DNA of 64,000 nt from Biscogniauxia marginata (lineage: Eukaryota > Ascomycota > Sordariomycetes > Xylariales > Xylariaceae). Below, piece by piece: positions 22,694 to 34,400 of the stretch. How positions within the stretch are numbered: the stretch's first letter is position 1; each line of letters opens with the position of its first letter. The position numbers were made by a program, and so were the translations under genes. Below the pieces are notes generated by a model. The model worked only from the letters and a program-made list of their open reading frames with translations. It was not told the origin of the DNA and did no database searches. Location of the stretch: positions 492,461-556,460 of the forward strand of contig MU404068.1 in the NCBI GenBank assembly GCA_022695795.1. Reading direction: 5' to 3'.

Positions 22694-25032
22694 ATGCTGC
22701 TCTCGGTTTTCCTTTTTGTGCCTTTGGCATTATTACCCTGCTCCAATCGGGCATATGCAAAATTGATTGCAACGGAGGACGCGTCCCAGTTGGTTATTGA
22801 GAATGATCGACTTCGCACGCGTGTTGACAAAACATCTGGTAAAATGGATGTCCTCGAGTTAGATGGACAGAACTTGCTTGGTACAGCATCAGGTTCCACG
22901 GGTGTATTTTACCTTGATTGTTACTGGTCAGTGTCTAGGTAACGTCGTATATGAGCAATAGTCTCGTTGTTAACCCAAATAAGTACGCCGGCGGGTTTCT
23001 GGACACCGGGGACGACACAGCCGACATTCGAGTTGTATACGGGTACTGACACAACAGGAGCTGATTATGGGGGGATCAGAATGTCTGATACTTACACGGC
23101 TACTGGTCAGGTCCTTGAGCAGTATTGGTTCCTGAGGGATAATGAGACTGGTCTCCATACGTTTTCTCGCCTCGCCTACCATAACGAAGAAACCCCATTC
23201 TTGCGTAACCTTCAGGAATTCCGAACACTATTCCGGCCTAACTCTGACATCTGGACACACCTTCTGACAAATGAGATTCAATATGCCCCACTACCGAGCG
23301 ATGAAGCTGTGAATGAACAAGTCGTCGTACAGGACGCGACTTGGTATCTGGGGAATACGCCCGAGGACCCCTATGTCCAACAGGAGGCTGACTATTTCAC
23401 GAAGTATACCTTTCAAGACACCTGGAGGAAACACGACGTTCATGGGATGTAAGTGCAACTTAATATAATATGTCCAGGATCAGGTTCGATATTTATATTA
23501 CTTACTAGGTATGCCGATGGATCCCAAGTGTCGGATAACTCGACATTTGGGGCCTGGATGGTGATGAACTCGAAAGAGACTTACTTCGGAGGACCTCTAC
23601 ATTCCGATCTAGTGGTAGACGGAATTGTCTACAACTATATGGGTCCGTACAACTAATCGATCCCCTTAGGTGTTGTGGTACAATGCTAAATGAAATTCTA
23701 GTTTCTAATCACCATGGAGATCAAACGGCAAGTCGCAATGCGTCAATTCAAATTTTTAACTAACACTTAACACAGCCAAACATTACTAACGGATTCGACC
23801 GCACTTTTGGTCCTGTGAGTTATGGTGATCAGGAAGTGGCCTGTTTTTCATGGCTGATTCAAGTAGCATTACTTTTATTTTAATCACTTTCCTGCAGGAA
23901 CCGAGTTGATGGCCCTCCGAGAAGATGCCGCACAATATGCTGACTCCCAATGGAACTCGGACTTTTACGACTCTATCGCTGATTACATTCCAAATTACGT
24001 TCCTAGCAGCGGACGCGGTGGCTGGGAGGTACAAGTTGATATGCCCGAAAGTGCGAAGAACCCGATTGTGGTGTTATCACAGAATGGCGTAGACTTCCAA
24101 GACAATGTTTTTGATACCGGCGCCTACCAATATTGGGCCGAGATCGACAGCAATGGACATGCCAGCATCCCGCGGGTGAAAGCGGATACGTATCGTATTA
24201 CAATATATGCTGATGACATTTTCGGCGAGTACATCCAGGACGATCTAGAAATTGTAGCCGGAGAGGCTCAGACAACTGAAATCAAATGGAATGAAGAAAA
24301 GGCAGGTCAAGAAATCTTTCGAATCGGAACACCAGATAAGAGCAGCGGCGAGTACCGGCACGGTTATGAGCGAGATACAACACATCCGCTACATCCGGAG
24401 CAATACAGGATATACTGGGCCACCTATGACTTCGTGGATGACTTTCCAGATGGTGTCACCTTCAAAGTCGGAGAGAGCGACGTAGCCAAGGATTTGAACT
24501 ACGTCCACTGGAGCGTATTCGGGGGCTATGCCAACTCTATCCGCTCGGAGGCGTATTATGGGGAAGGAAATGTGAATAACTGGACTATTCTCTTCGATTT
24601 AGAGAGAGACCAGTTCGATCAAAAGAGCCAAGCTACCTTTACAGTTCAGCTCGCTGGAGCTAAGACAGCTGCCGGCAACACCGATGTCTTCAACGCCTCC
24701 GAACCATACGCAAATCTGAAATATACTGTTAATGTGAACGGCGAGGATCTCGAGCCTTGGGTTATCCCGTAAGTGTCTTTCAGTTAAGTTATTATATATC
24801 GTTTAGGAGCTAAGGGCGACATAGATGGTACCACAGTAGCTCGTGTGCCGTACGATCGGCCGTCATATGCTACAACGTTGCGAATAAGTTTACCTTTGAC
24901 CCCTCTAAGCTTAGGGAAGGTGAAAATGAGATCATACTGAGTCTTCCATTTAATGCGACAGATTATGAAAGTGCAGTGCTGCCACCGTCGATCTATGTGC
25001 AGTATGATGCTCTGCGGTTAGAGATTGGGTAG
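22694..25032 (+). CDS. PL4 rhamnogalacturonan lyase, secreted
   Basis: Seven exons, 22694..22926, 22984..23448, 23509..23642, 23702..23727, 23776..23814, 23867..24768 and 24825..25032, give 668 residues, as in Aspergillus RglB-type lyases. All junctions restore family motifs: YLDCYC-TPAGFWTPG, HGM-YADGSQ, NYM-VSNHHGDQT, T-PNITNGFDRTFGP, P-HYFYFNHFPAGTE and WVIP-WYHSSSCAVRS. The fourth intron (23728..23775) has a GCAAGT donor instead of GT. Residues 1-22 are a signal peptide (hydrophobic LLSVFLFVPLALL). The N-terminal beta-sandwich lyase domain ends near residue 345, a fibronectin-III-like domain spans about 348-435, and a carbohydrate-binding-like domain about 445-668. PL4 enzymes cut the rhamnose-galacturonate backbone of pectin by beta-elimination outside the cell. 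An intact frame throughout argues for a working gene. Confidence 0.9.
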
Positions 25033-26750
25033 AAAGACACGGATACTGTTACTTATTATTCGATTCAAATGGTACCCTTTACTATGATGTGTATAGTATA
25101 TAATATATTGTTCCCCCCATTTTGTAACTCACCTCTAAAGCTGAGTTTATCTCCATTAGGCTATGATCTCTATTATTTTGTACGATCACTAAGCTAGTCT
25201 CGCAGAACTCGCTGCACAAGGTGTCTCCCATGAGCAGCATCTCGGGAAACGGTATTTGAAAATTTGTTCAAGTTAGCTCGTTAAGTCAGAGAACTTAACC
25301 AGGTCTGCGGAAAGATGCTGCCGAGTCGACTAGACAAACAAATTCTCCTCCGGCCCCTAACCCCAGATCCTCACATTAGGAGCGGAATGAAGCAAGATGC
25401 TTAAGTACTACTTCGTCATCATGCCGCGCCTAGACAAGAAAATGCCGGGTTCTAAAAAAATTATCGCTGGCGGCGTGCCTTTGCAGTCTTGGGGTGAAAA
25501 GAGTTAACGGGCTTCAATCCTTGAATAAGAGATAACCAGCAACCTTAGAAGAGGGTTCCTTGATGGTGGATTACGTCGTGAGTAGGATGGCTAGAGATTA
25601 GGTATCAAAGGGTCGTGGTCGGAGAACTATGGTTGGATATGACTTTCCTGAGCCAGGCCGGAGCTGTCATCACTGCTACTAGCAACAGTCAGTTACCGTG
25701 TTCCCGTCAACCCCCCTTTCCCCAACCCCTTACTATGAGGCTCCTATATTTCCTCAATCCCGATAACTGAAATTCAAGTCTTATTATGCATTCATAAGCC
25801 TATGGAGAGTGTAAAAGCTCCACGTTGAAGAGGGTTAAAAAGGGGGGGGGAAGTGTGGGGGAGGAGATAGGGTGGGTGTGAATCCCATATGAGTTAGTCC
25901 CAGCGAGATAGATACGAGACTAAGCGCGATCAAACAAAAAAAAAATGAAGCAGAAGAAACCGGTCTACCTAGTTAAACTAATATTTATATTCTAGATTAG
26001 GTACCTTGCGGTTAGCTCAATAACCCTCCCCCCCCCCCCCCCTTAAATCCCAAGACCGAATATAATTCTTCCTGAGCGGTCTGCCAAGTCCCGGGGTGAT
26101 GCAAGGCCGAGTTCGGGAGAGGGGGCGGTTTTTTTTTTTTTCGTTTCCTATAGCTTTCGACGGCTCGCTATTTTACTCCACCTGTAAAGGACGTTCTCGT
26201 CGCGGTCCCGGTCTTTCCAGCCTATCTATTCGATTACCGACTTCCCCCACACGTCCCCCTTCTCTTATCCCTTTCCTCGAGCCGCAACTAGTTTACATGT
26301 TCTACGGGCATTGGTTCGTAGTCACGACATTGGGCTCTTCCCCCTCTCCTTCCCCAGGGCCGATTGAGCAAAGACGGCAAAAGAGACCCCCTTTTTTTTT
26401 TCCCCCTACCTAACCAAGCCCCTTCCTTTTTTTTTTCTTTTAATTTTTCTCTTGACATCATATCACTAGAGCTATATCTTTGTTTAAAGATCTGACTGCT
26501 TCATGCTAATGGTTGACAAAGATTTTTCAAGACTTTAGGGGGTTGCTCCTCCATTCCTGCCATTTGCCTAAGCATGGCTGGAGAGCCAAGAGGTCTACGT
26601 CAGACTGGATTCATACCTTGCCATCCCTTTTTATAAAATTATATATATTACAAGGGCCGGGAAGACAAGAGTATTACGTGATATGCCAACCTGGTAAAAG
26701 GATATAAGTTAAGAAACTTTTACTAACCTATAGGTCGAAAAATTGCAAAG
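25033..26750. other. Intergenic region between PL4 and MOSC genes
   Basis: About 1.7 kb with homopolymer runs, including 15 C at 26028-26042, and pyrimidine-rich sequence towards the MOSC start. No frame here resembles a known protein. It contains the lyase 3' end and the MOSC promoter. Confidence 0.5.
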
Positions 26751-28498
26751 ATGAAGGTCACCGAGGTAAGAACTCGCACATACCTAGAGAACACACACAC
26801 AACAAGGCTCCTCTACCCTCCTCTACCCATCCATCTCACTAACTTACCCCCCCTCCCTCGCGGGCAACGCACGCGCAAAAGCTCTACATCTACCCCATAA
26901 AGGCGCTCTATCCGCTATCAGTGCGCCGCACCAGACTGCGGCGCGAAGGGCTCGAGCACGACCGGCGATTCATGCTTCTCAAGGTCCTCGGGGACGGGAC
27001 CTACCAGAATATCCAGACGGCTTTTTTCCCCGAGTGCACGCTTTTCCGGCAGGCAATCGAGAAGGACGACGATGACGACAACGAGGATGATGATAACGAC
27101 AACGGAGACGGTAGCGGACAGTCCATCGTGGTGACGTACTCGATCCCGGCGGTCCCGCTGATCGACCCCCCGCCCCCGGAGCAGCGGACGCAGCTCCGCG
27201 TGCCGCTGCGCCCCGACGTCGCGGGGCTCGCGACCGTGGACGTGCGGCTCTACGGCAGCCCGACGGCGGCGTACCGCATGGGCGAGCCGTACGACGGCTG
27301 GTTCTCGGCCTGCCTGGGGTACGAGGTCGTGCTCGTGTACATCGGGGACCAGGGGCGCGAGGTGCTAGCGCACTCGCCAAACAACCACGGCGAAGACAAC
27401 GATAACCCGCAGCGTCAACAGCAAAAGCAACAGAAACAGGGATCCTGGTTCTCATCTATCACGTCGTACATCACCGGGAGCGGGGCCGGCGGGCTGCAGC
27501 CAGGGGTAGATGACGGGCAGGAGAAGGGGAAGGATGATAAGAGTAAGAACAAGAAAAGGGGGGACTGGCTGACGTTCAACGAGGCTGCGCCCTTCCTGCT
27601 CACGTCGAAAGCCTCGCTGCGCGACGTGAGCGCGCGGCTTCCTGAAGGCGAGGCGATGGACATGATCAGGTTTCGGCCGAACATCGTAGTAGACGACGAC
27701 GACAACGACGACGACAGCAGCAACGATAGCGACAATCCCGACAATCCTGATAATCCCCATGGCAGTACCGATACTTACGAGAGCAGGAGCTCAGCACCAT
27801 CCTCAGCACCATCCTCATCACCATCGACCGTAGAAGAAGATAACGACGACGATGACGACGAAAAAGCAATAAGAAAGCCGCTCCAGGCCTGGGAAGAGGA
27901 CTTCTGGGCCGAGCTCGAGCTGAGGCGCTGCGAGGGGGACGATGAGAAGCAAAAGAAGGATAATAGGATAAATCAGAGGAGGAGGAGGCGGAATAGAGAC
28001 AGGGATAGTCGACACCCCCGCCTCGCCCTGACGGCCAACTGCGCGCGCTGCATCTCGATCAACATCAACTACGACACGGGGCACCCGGCCGCGGGCGAGC
28101 AGGGCACGGTGCTGAAGAAGCTTATGCGCGACCGCCGCGTGGACCGCGGCAACAAGTGGTCACCCGTCTTCGGGCGGTACGCCTTCCTGATGCTTCCTCC
28201 GTCGTTGTCGTCATCGTCATCGTCGCCGCCACCATCGTCATCGGGTCCGAGACGACGACGACGGGGCGACGAAGGAGAGGGCGAGTTGGTAACGACGGCT
28301 GCCGCTTCAGGGGAGGAGGAGGAATACGAGGATGACGAGTACGACGTGTACGACGTGTACGATGAGGAGGAGGAGAGCGGTGATGATAGCGATGATGACA
28401 ATGATTCTGATCTTGCAGTTGCCATCTCCGTGGGAGATGAAGTCACGGTGACGAGGCGGATATCGGATCGAGATGTCTGGAGCTGGCCTACTACCTAG
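26751..28498 (+). CDS. MOSC-domain (mARC-like) protein with acidic inserts
   Basis: Two exons, 26751..26765 (MKVTE only) and 26882..28498, give 543 residues. The 116-nt phase-0 intron yields MKVTELYIYPIKAL, the typical start of the MOSC N-terminal beta-barrel domain, followed by GLEHDRRFMLL. The MOSC domain proper shows SLRDVSARLP, MIRFRPNIVV, the cysteine-containing NCARCISIN near residue 391 and GRYAFLML, and ends with ISVGDEVTVTRR. MOSC/mARC proteins carry sulphurated or plain molybdenum cofactor and reduce N-hydroxylated compounds; the cofactor and reaction here are inferred. Unusual features are at least four Asp/Glu/Asn-rich inserts, between about residues 63-80, 260-290, 310-330 and 475-520. 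These lengthen it well beyond the usual 330-400 residues and are encoded by GAC/GAT/GAG repeats. Confidence 0.85.
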
Positions 28499-31151
28499 AA
28501 ACGTGTTGCCTGCCTGGCCGTCCGTCCGTCCGTCTGGCTGAATACTTTATTCGCTTACCTAGCTAGTTAACTATCTAACTGAAACAAAGCTGCAGTGGGC
28601 AGCCAAAAAAAAATTAAAGGGAGTAGGGGTATTTCTTTTTTCTCTCTCGCTCTCTCTCCTGTTTCACTTTTTTTCTTTTTCCTTTTTTTTTCCCCTTCCG
28701 GCATGAATGAGGCGTTGAGGCTTAGAGAAAGGGGAGAAAGAAAGGGACTGGAGCCAGCAAAGTCCCCGTATACGTATGTACAAGTAGCATCGACGAGGAG
28801 AGAAGAAATAAGAAGAAATAAGAGAGAAAAAGGAGGCTAGCACAAGGTGGTTGTTGGTTATGTGATCCACGTTCCCGCCAGCTCAATAGTCCCGTATTCC
28901 AGCTGCAGGTCCTGCTACGTTTAGTTAGCTATGTCTAATCGGCCCACGTCCTGCATACACCTTTAATTTTTATTTCATTTTATCAATCCAAGACAAAATA
29001 AGTTTTGTTTTTGTTTTCGCTATTTTCATCTTTGGTCCGTCCAACAGTATCTCAGATGACGGGTCGGGAGGAAAAGACAAGGCGAGGCGAGGTGAGGCGT
29101 AATTGGTAGTACAGATGTGCTGAAGATGTAATTGAAGAAGAAGAAAAAAACCCCTCCAATTTAATAGCCACAGCCAGGCTGACCGTACGTGTGTGTATAT
29201 ACTGGTTCCTGAGAAAAACTAATGAGTATTGAGCATTGGGTTGTCTCGCACCTGATAGGATCTTGGCTGTGGTTCAGGGCTGGCTGAACTAGTGCTGAAG
29301 TGTAATCATGAATCGTCATAACCGTTGCTTCACCCTCAGGGGTAATGGAACTGGAACTAGGTAGGAGTGTACAGCAGGTAAGTATGTATGGATCAGGCTC
29401 AGGTCTGACACCCGCGTAGCATACGTATGTATGTACAAACGTGAAGGTGAGCGGCCGTCGGTAGCTCCACGGGCAGGCGCATAAGCTCTCTTCTTTTGAC
29501 AAGAATAGAGCAGGGCTGGCTCCCAGCGACCTTTTCCGCGGCCCAATGGTTGTTCATCGACGTTCCAGAAGGCGAACGGGACCTTGCAGACCGCCGCGTG
29601 GGTGACAACGGTTCGTCGTTACACGGCGTCTTTGAAAAAGGCCCTGCCCAACCCAACCTAAACCCCAGTTTTTCTCCCGTTGGGCCGCCAGCCTCATCGG
29701 CTTGATTGACTTCATCGCTATGGAGCCTCCCCCCTTATGACAAATCAAACAGCCGACAGGGACGACGACTGCAACGTGGCCCACGGGAAATATCTATCCA
29801 GTGCCGCGGGATTGTGTGCTCTGTATCTCCTAACCATGGGAGATGTCTTTCTGGAAACAATAAACGTGACATAGGTTTCTTTTTTTGTTCTCACTGTGGG
29901 TTGTATGTACTTGTGTGCTACCGTTTCTTCTCCATGCCATTTCAGTTTTGCGCCATGCTGAAACCCGCAGAAGACATACGAGCCGAAAGAGGGAAAAACA
30001 GAGAGAGCGTAACAAGTCCAAACAAGCAGCACTGATCCTATTTTCTCAGTTGTGTGACCCGTTGTAGAGTAGGTATTTCCTTGCGCCAGATGGTCCGTAC
30101 CGAGACACCAAACGAAAAAGTAGACAAATCCATGAACACTGCTGTGGTAAACGTGTAGCAAACAAGCCTTTTTAGACACCCTCATCCAACCATTTCTTTT
30201 TCCCTCCAGTATCATAATTTTCCATTGCCCAGACTTTTGTTTGTTCCGTACACCACAAGATAGAAAGACAGAGAAAAAGGAAATAAAGATCTATGCCACA
30301 TGGAGGCGACATTGTTGACGATCAAATCCAAACGTCAACTCGATTCCAACTTTTGAGCTCCAGAAATCCCCGAAACGATAGCAGTAGTAGGGGAAATCGG
30401 AGGGGAAACGAGGTTTGGGGTTCCTACGAGATTTCGGGTATGACTAGTCTACAGACAAAGGAAAAGAGGCATAACATAAACAAGGGAAAGGCCACATTAG
30501 TTACGATCAGGGGGGCTGAAATTCGGACAGAACCGATGGAGCCTGGCCGTTCTTTTAGCCGAGTCGATCGAGCGAGCAGTGAACTCGAGTTGAATCGTGA
30601 AACTGAGACGCAAAATGATATGTCGTATCGTGATCTAGCCAGGGTGGAACCGAGCATGTGGCTCGCTCGGCCAGCGCGTGCCAAGCATCGGAGGACATCA
30701 AGCCTCTGAACGTGCTCTAAGACCAATGGACGAAAGGCTCCAAGGTCAGTAATGTGGACTCTCCGGTGGCTATGCCCAGGACCAGCGGTATCGAAGCATC
30801 TTGGCATCGCCATGGGAAAGAGAAAGCAGAGCCACCGCGAAAAACTCCAGGTAGGCGAACATACGATTTTGGCGATATTGTGAGACGTGTTTGTTGCTTC
30901 GTGTGTAGTTTTCGCCTTGCAATTCGGGTAGTATTTTCCAGTGACAGTGAAAGCGAGGCTTCGCTTGTAGAACAGGGGCTAGTGAGTAGGTGCTGGGAAG
31001 CGTTAGTATGAATCTTCAACTCGAGTCACTTCCCTAAGTCGTGCTCGACGATGCCACCCAATACACATTGAGTATGTCAACTGACCTCAACGTCCATGGT
31101 TTCACGGCCGTGCCGGTCTAACCAGCCCTGGCTCCCCCCAACAGATGAACA
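28499..31151. other. Intergenic region with no supported gene
   Basis: About 2.6 kb between the convergent ends of the MOSC gene and the small cysteine-rich gene. It has T- and A-rich tracts and a few frames of up to 156 codons, none with family resemblance or a paired splice structure. Confidence 0.45.
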
Positions 31152-31310
31152 TTAGACATTATGGCAACAGGCTCTGCAGGTGTGCATCTTGCAGTATTTG
31201 CACTCAAAGATGAACCAGGAAGGGCCGGCCTGACAGATGTAGCAGGAGAACTGGACGAGAGTGTTGTCCGACTTGATCATCTGGAACGAGTGCGCACAGC
31301 TTCTAGCCAT
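31152..31310 (-). CDS. Small cysteine-rich putative zinc-binding protein, 52 residues
   Basis: From the ATG at 31310 the frame gives MARSCAHSFQMIKSDN and then VQFSCYICQAGP, FECKYCKMHTC and RACCHNV. The spaced CxxC pairs are typical of a small zinc ribbon. I recall similar short proteins with a CxxC-GP-W-FECKYCK pattern in other filamentous ascomycetes, which is why I call it a gene. The frame stays open further upstream, but that part crosses a good 58-nt intron (31363..31420, GTAAGT donor, TACCCAG acceptor) that probably lies in the 5' leader. The Met at 31310 is therefore the preferred start, though an upstream coding exon is not excluded. No function is known to me. Confidence 0.6.
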   Translation of the reverse strand: MARSCAHSFQMIKSDNTLVQFSCYICQAGPSWFIFECKYCKMHTCRACCHNV

Positions 31311-31362
31311 GTCTGCTGAACTGCCGGGGCTTGATAGATGACAATTGGGTCTTGCAAACTCT

Positions 31363-31420
31363 CTGGGTAGCAAGTCAGTTTAGGGCTCGGGGCCTTGAGT
31401 AGATAGGGACGAACACTTAC
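31363..31420 (-). other. Probable 5'-leader intron of the small cysteine-rich gene
   Basis: On the minus strand the stretch begins GTAAGT at 31420 and ends TACCCAG at 31363, 58 nt long, a normal size for this genome. It lies 53 bases before the chosen start codon. Confidence 0.45.
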
Positions 31421-34400
31421 GTCCGGGGCGTGAGGTGTGGGCAAGAAGAGTGGCGAGGTTCCTTATGCTTGCTGGTCGAGAGTTGATCGGTGAAAGTTGA
31501 GGGGAGACGGAGAGAGCGGTAGGATGTAACGAGAGCACAGGCTTTAAATGGTTTACGAAATACAGGCCAGTCGGCGGATGCAGGACCCTGACGACCAGTG
31601 TCCGGGCGTTTCCCTTCGTCTCGGAGGGTGTCAAGGCTTTTCCTGCCGTCGTTGTTTGCCAGGTGTGGGTTCTGACGCGGAAAGGCTGTTTGTAGGGCTG
31701 GCTAAGGAGGAAATAAGGCGGGCTGTTGGTTTGAAGGCAGGTGTTTTGTGGTGGAATGGGACACACGGAGAATGTGATGTGTAACTATCAGCAGACGGAG
31801 TATGCGGAAGGGTTGAGGCGAGCGGGCGAGCAGGCCGTGTCCAAGACGGCAGCGTCTGGGAATATATACTGTTGTCGTCAACGTCTCTGCTACCCCGGCG
31901 ACTATGACGGCGATGGGGTGGTTTCCGCGGGCATGGACATCTCCATATTGGGCATAGGCCAAACCAGTGTCTGGGTAGGTGCCTGGGTAGGTGTAGACGT
32001 CTAGGTATCTGTCCGGGTATGGAGTTATAATTGCGTTTTAGTATTGTGAAGAGGCACGCACTCGTGGGCACATCAGAACGGGGAGAGGTGATTGACATAG
32101 CAGCAGGAGCTTTTGGGTGGAACTTTTGGTCCATGTCGTCCTTGCACAAGGGCAGGTGTGGGTTTCTTAAAGATCGCTCCGAAGCTCCTGTAACTTCAAG
32201 GTTGGGGCCTTATTACCTAGTCTCGAGCTTAAATCAAAAGGTACCTAGGTACCTGGTTAAAAAAAGAAATAGCTGCCCGAAACGGTGTCAGATTTCACTT
32301 CGGATCGAGAGCATGTACAACGTGTAGTTATAACATAGCAGTGATAAGTACGTATTCCATACATGTATCTATCTGCCTCTAGGCAGTTCCATGTAAATGA
32401 AAACCACAAAAGGGAAGAAAAGAAAGAAATAGAAGGAAATTTGCCACTGAAAGAAACAAGACACGAAGGCCCTATTTATCCTCCCCTTTACTTTGATCAT
32501 TATCTTCTTCTCCGTAGGTTCTTTTCTGCCCCCCCTTTTTTTTCTTCCCTTAAATCGTCTTCTTCCATACATCATTAGCTGGTTAAGTAGTGGAAAGGAA
32601 AGATGGATAAGGGGGGAGGAAAGAAAAGGTGATCAATTGACAATGTGTTATATATGTGGGTATTCTTGCGTAGAAGAGAAAGAAAAAGAAAAGGGCAGTG
32701 AATAACTTGCTTGGGGGAGGGATAAATGGTGGTGATGACGACAGTGATGATAGGTAGTTGATGATGTTGATGCAGAGATAGGTAGGTACACCAGATGTCG
32801 GCCTAGATCTTAGCTACATGTATGCACGGCATTGGGGCTATTGGCATGCAAAGTCATCGAAATGACAAGCCCGTTGCTGTGACGTGATAGGTCCGATTGG
32901 TCCAGCAAATTGACCATTGCTCCGGGTGCCAATCCAATGCGAGTCTCTTGTAATGTGTACATGTACCTAACTAGTATGAAAAGGTCTAATAATGGTAACG
33001 CAAAAAAAGGAAAAAAACAGGAACAAGAAAAAAAAGAAAAGAAAAGAAAAGAGAAAAAAAGAAAAAAGCATGATGTTTCTTTTACTTGCCTCGACGGACA
33101 TCGCATCCGCGACATGGGGGAAGGTATAAGCCTAGCTATAATACTGATAATAATAATCACAAAATAAAAGAGAAGGTGACTAGGGAGGTAACACGTGGAG
33201 TTGTATCTCTGCTCTCTCTCTCTCTCTTCTCTCTATCACTCTCGCATCTTACTCACACCTCCTCTAACCCTTTTCTACCTACCTACATACTACTAATCTT
33301 CTTCACCGGTCGACGGCCGGATCCCCCTACCCACATATCTATAGGAATTGCCGAGCGGTTGGTTCCTTACCGGTCTCCATGCTTTCGCATGCAAACCCTG
33401 TGGCTCCAGGCTGAGGCACGACTGGAGAATCAGGCGACGGCCGCAGACTGCAGAGTCCTTGGGTTACGTCGAGGTCTCGTTTGGGTCGAGGGTTGAGATC
33501 AGGTTCGTCGATGGAACAAGGTTGGTTCAGGAACACTCAACCCAACTCGGAACATTTAGTCTGATCCACACAGAGGCGCACTCTGGCGCGGCTCGCAACG
33601 AAGGAAGTGGGCCGAATATTAAAGTGTGGTTGCGCTCGTTTGGGCGGCTGTTAATTGGCCCTCCCAGCCCTTCCAGGCACTGGCCAAGCCGGTTTTGCCT
33701 GTCGTTGATCCCCCATGTTCCCTGTCGAATAGCTGGGTAGAAGAGGTCTGCCTGTGCGACGCTGTCGGATGATGACCGAGTTTTAGACGGCCGAGTCTCG
33801 TCGTCGTTGACGTATGTAGTCGGCTACATGAGCTCGCCGGCCGTGATTGGACAGGTGCGTTGTATAAGGACCTACCGGGTCGACCATGTAAACAACCCGG
33901 TGTGAGATTCTCGCGCAAGATGTGAAGCGTGAGAGAGGAGGTATGGAGAGCGAGAAGCAACCCACCATCTTCTACTTCGGGGTTTCGTCATGTGAAGGCC
34001 GAGAGACGTATGTACTTTGAGATATGTCGCATCGCTATCAACTGCCCTCTGGCTAAAGTCTGCGGAGAAGATGGGCTTGTGTTACGTCGTATGATTATTA
34101 TTATTTTTTGACGATGGATAAGATAAAGAACACCAGATCTTCTATCACGTACGTGTATGTAGATAGGATAGAAACGGACGGGTATCGAAGGCTTTGCGCG
34201 ACTTTTTTTTTTCTTCCCCCATCTTTGCATTCTTGGCCAACTGAATACTTCCCACGAAGCGCGGGGTCAATCAACGTCTACCTAAGGTTTTCTGTAGTGT
34301 AACAACGGCTGTAATGTAGGGGAGAAGGGCTGTCGCTAAGGCTTCAATGCCGCCCCGTCGACATGTGCGACGCCTCTCATCCGCTCCGCTCTCTCAAGAA

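Noticed and set aside
23815..23899. Stronger-looking acceptor TCCTGCAG at about 23892-23899 in the PL4 gene
   Set aside because: Using it breaks the frame or drops the conserved HYFYFNHFPAG segment; the TAG at 23866 restores it.
29745..30215. 156-codon minus-strand frame between the MOSC gene and the small cysteine-rich gene
   Set aside because: The composition is Cys/His/Tyr-scattered with no domain pattern, and short frames overlap it on both strands.
33350..33360. GCCGAGCGGTT, a D-arm-like word of Leu/Ser tRNAs
   Set aside because: There is no T-arm consensus or closing acceptor stem within 100 bases.
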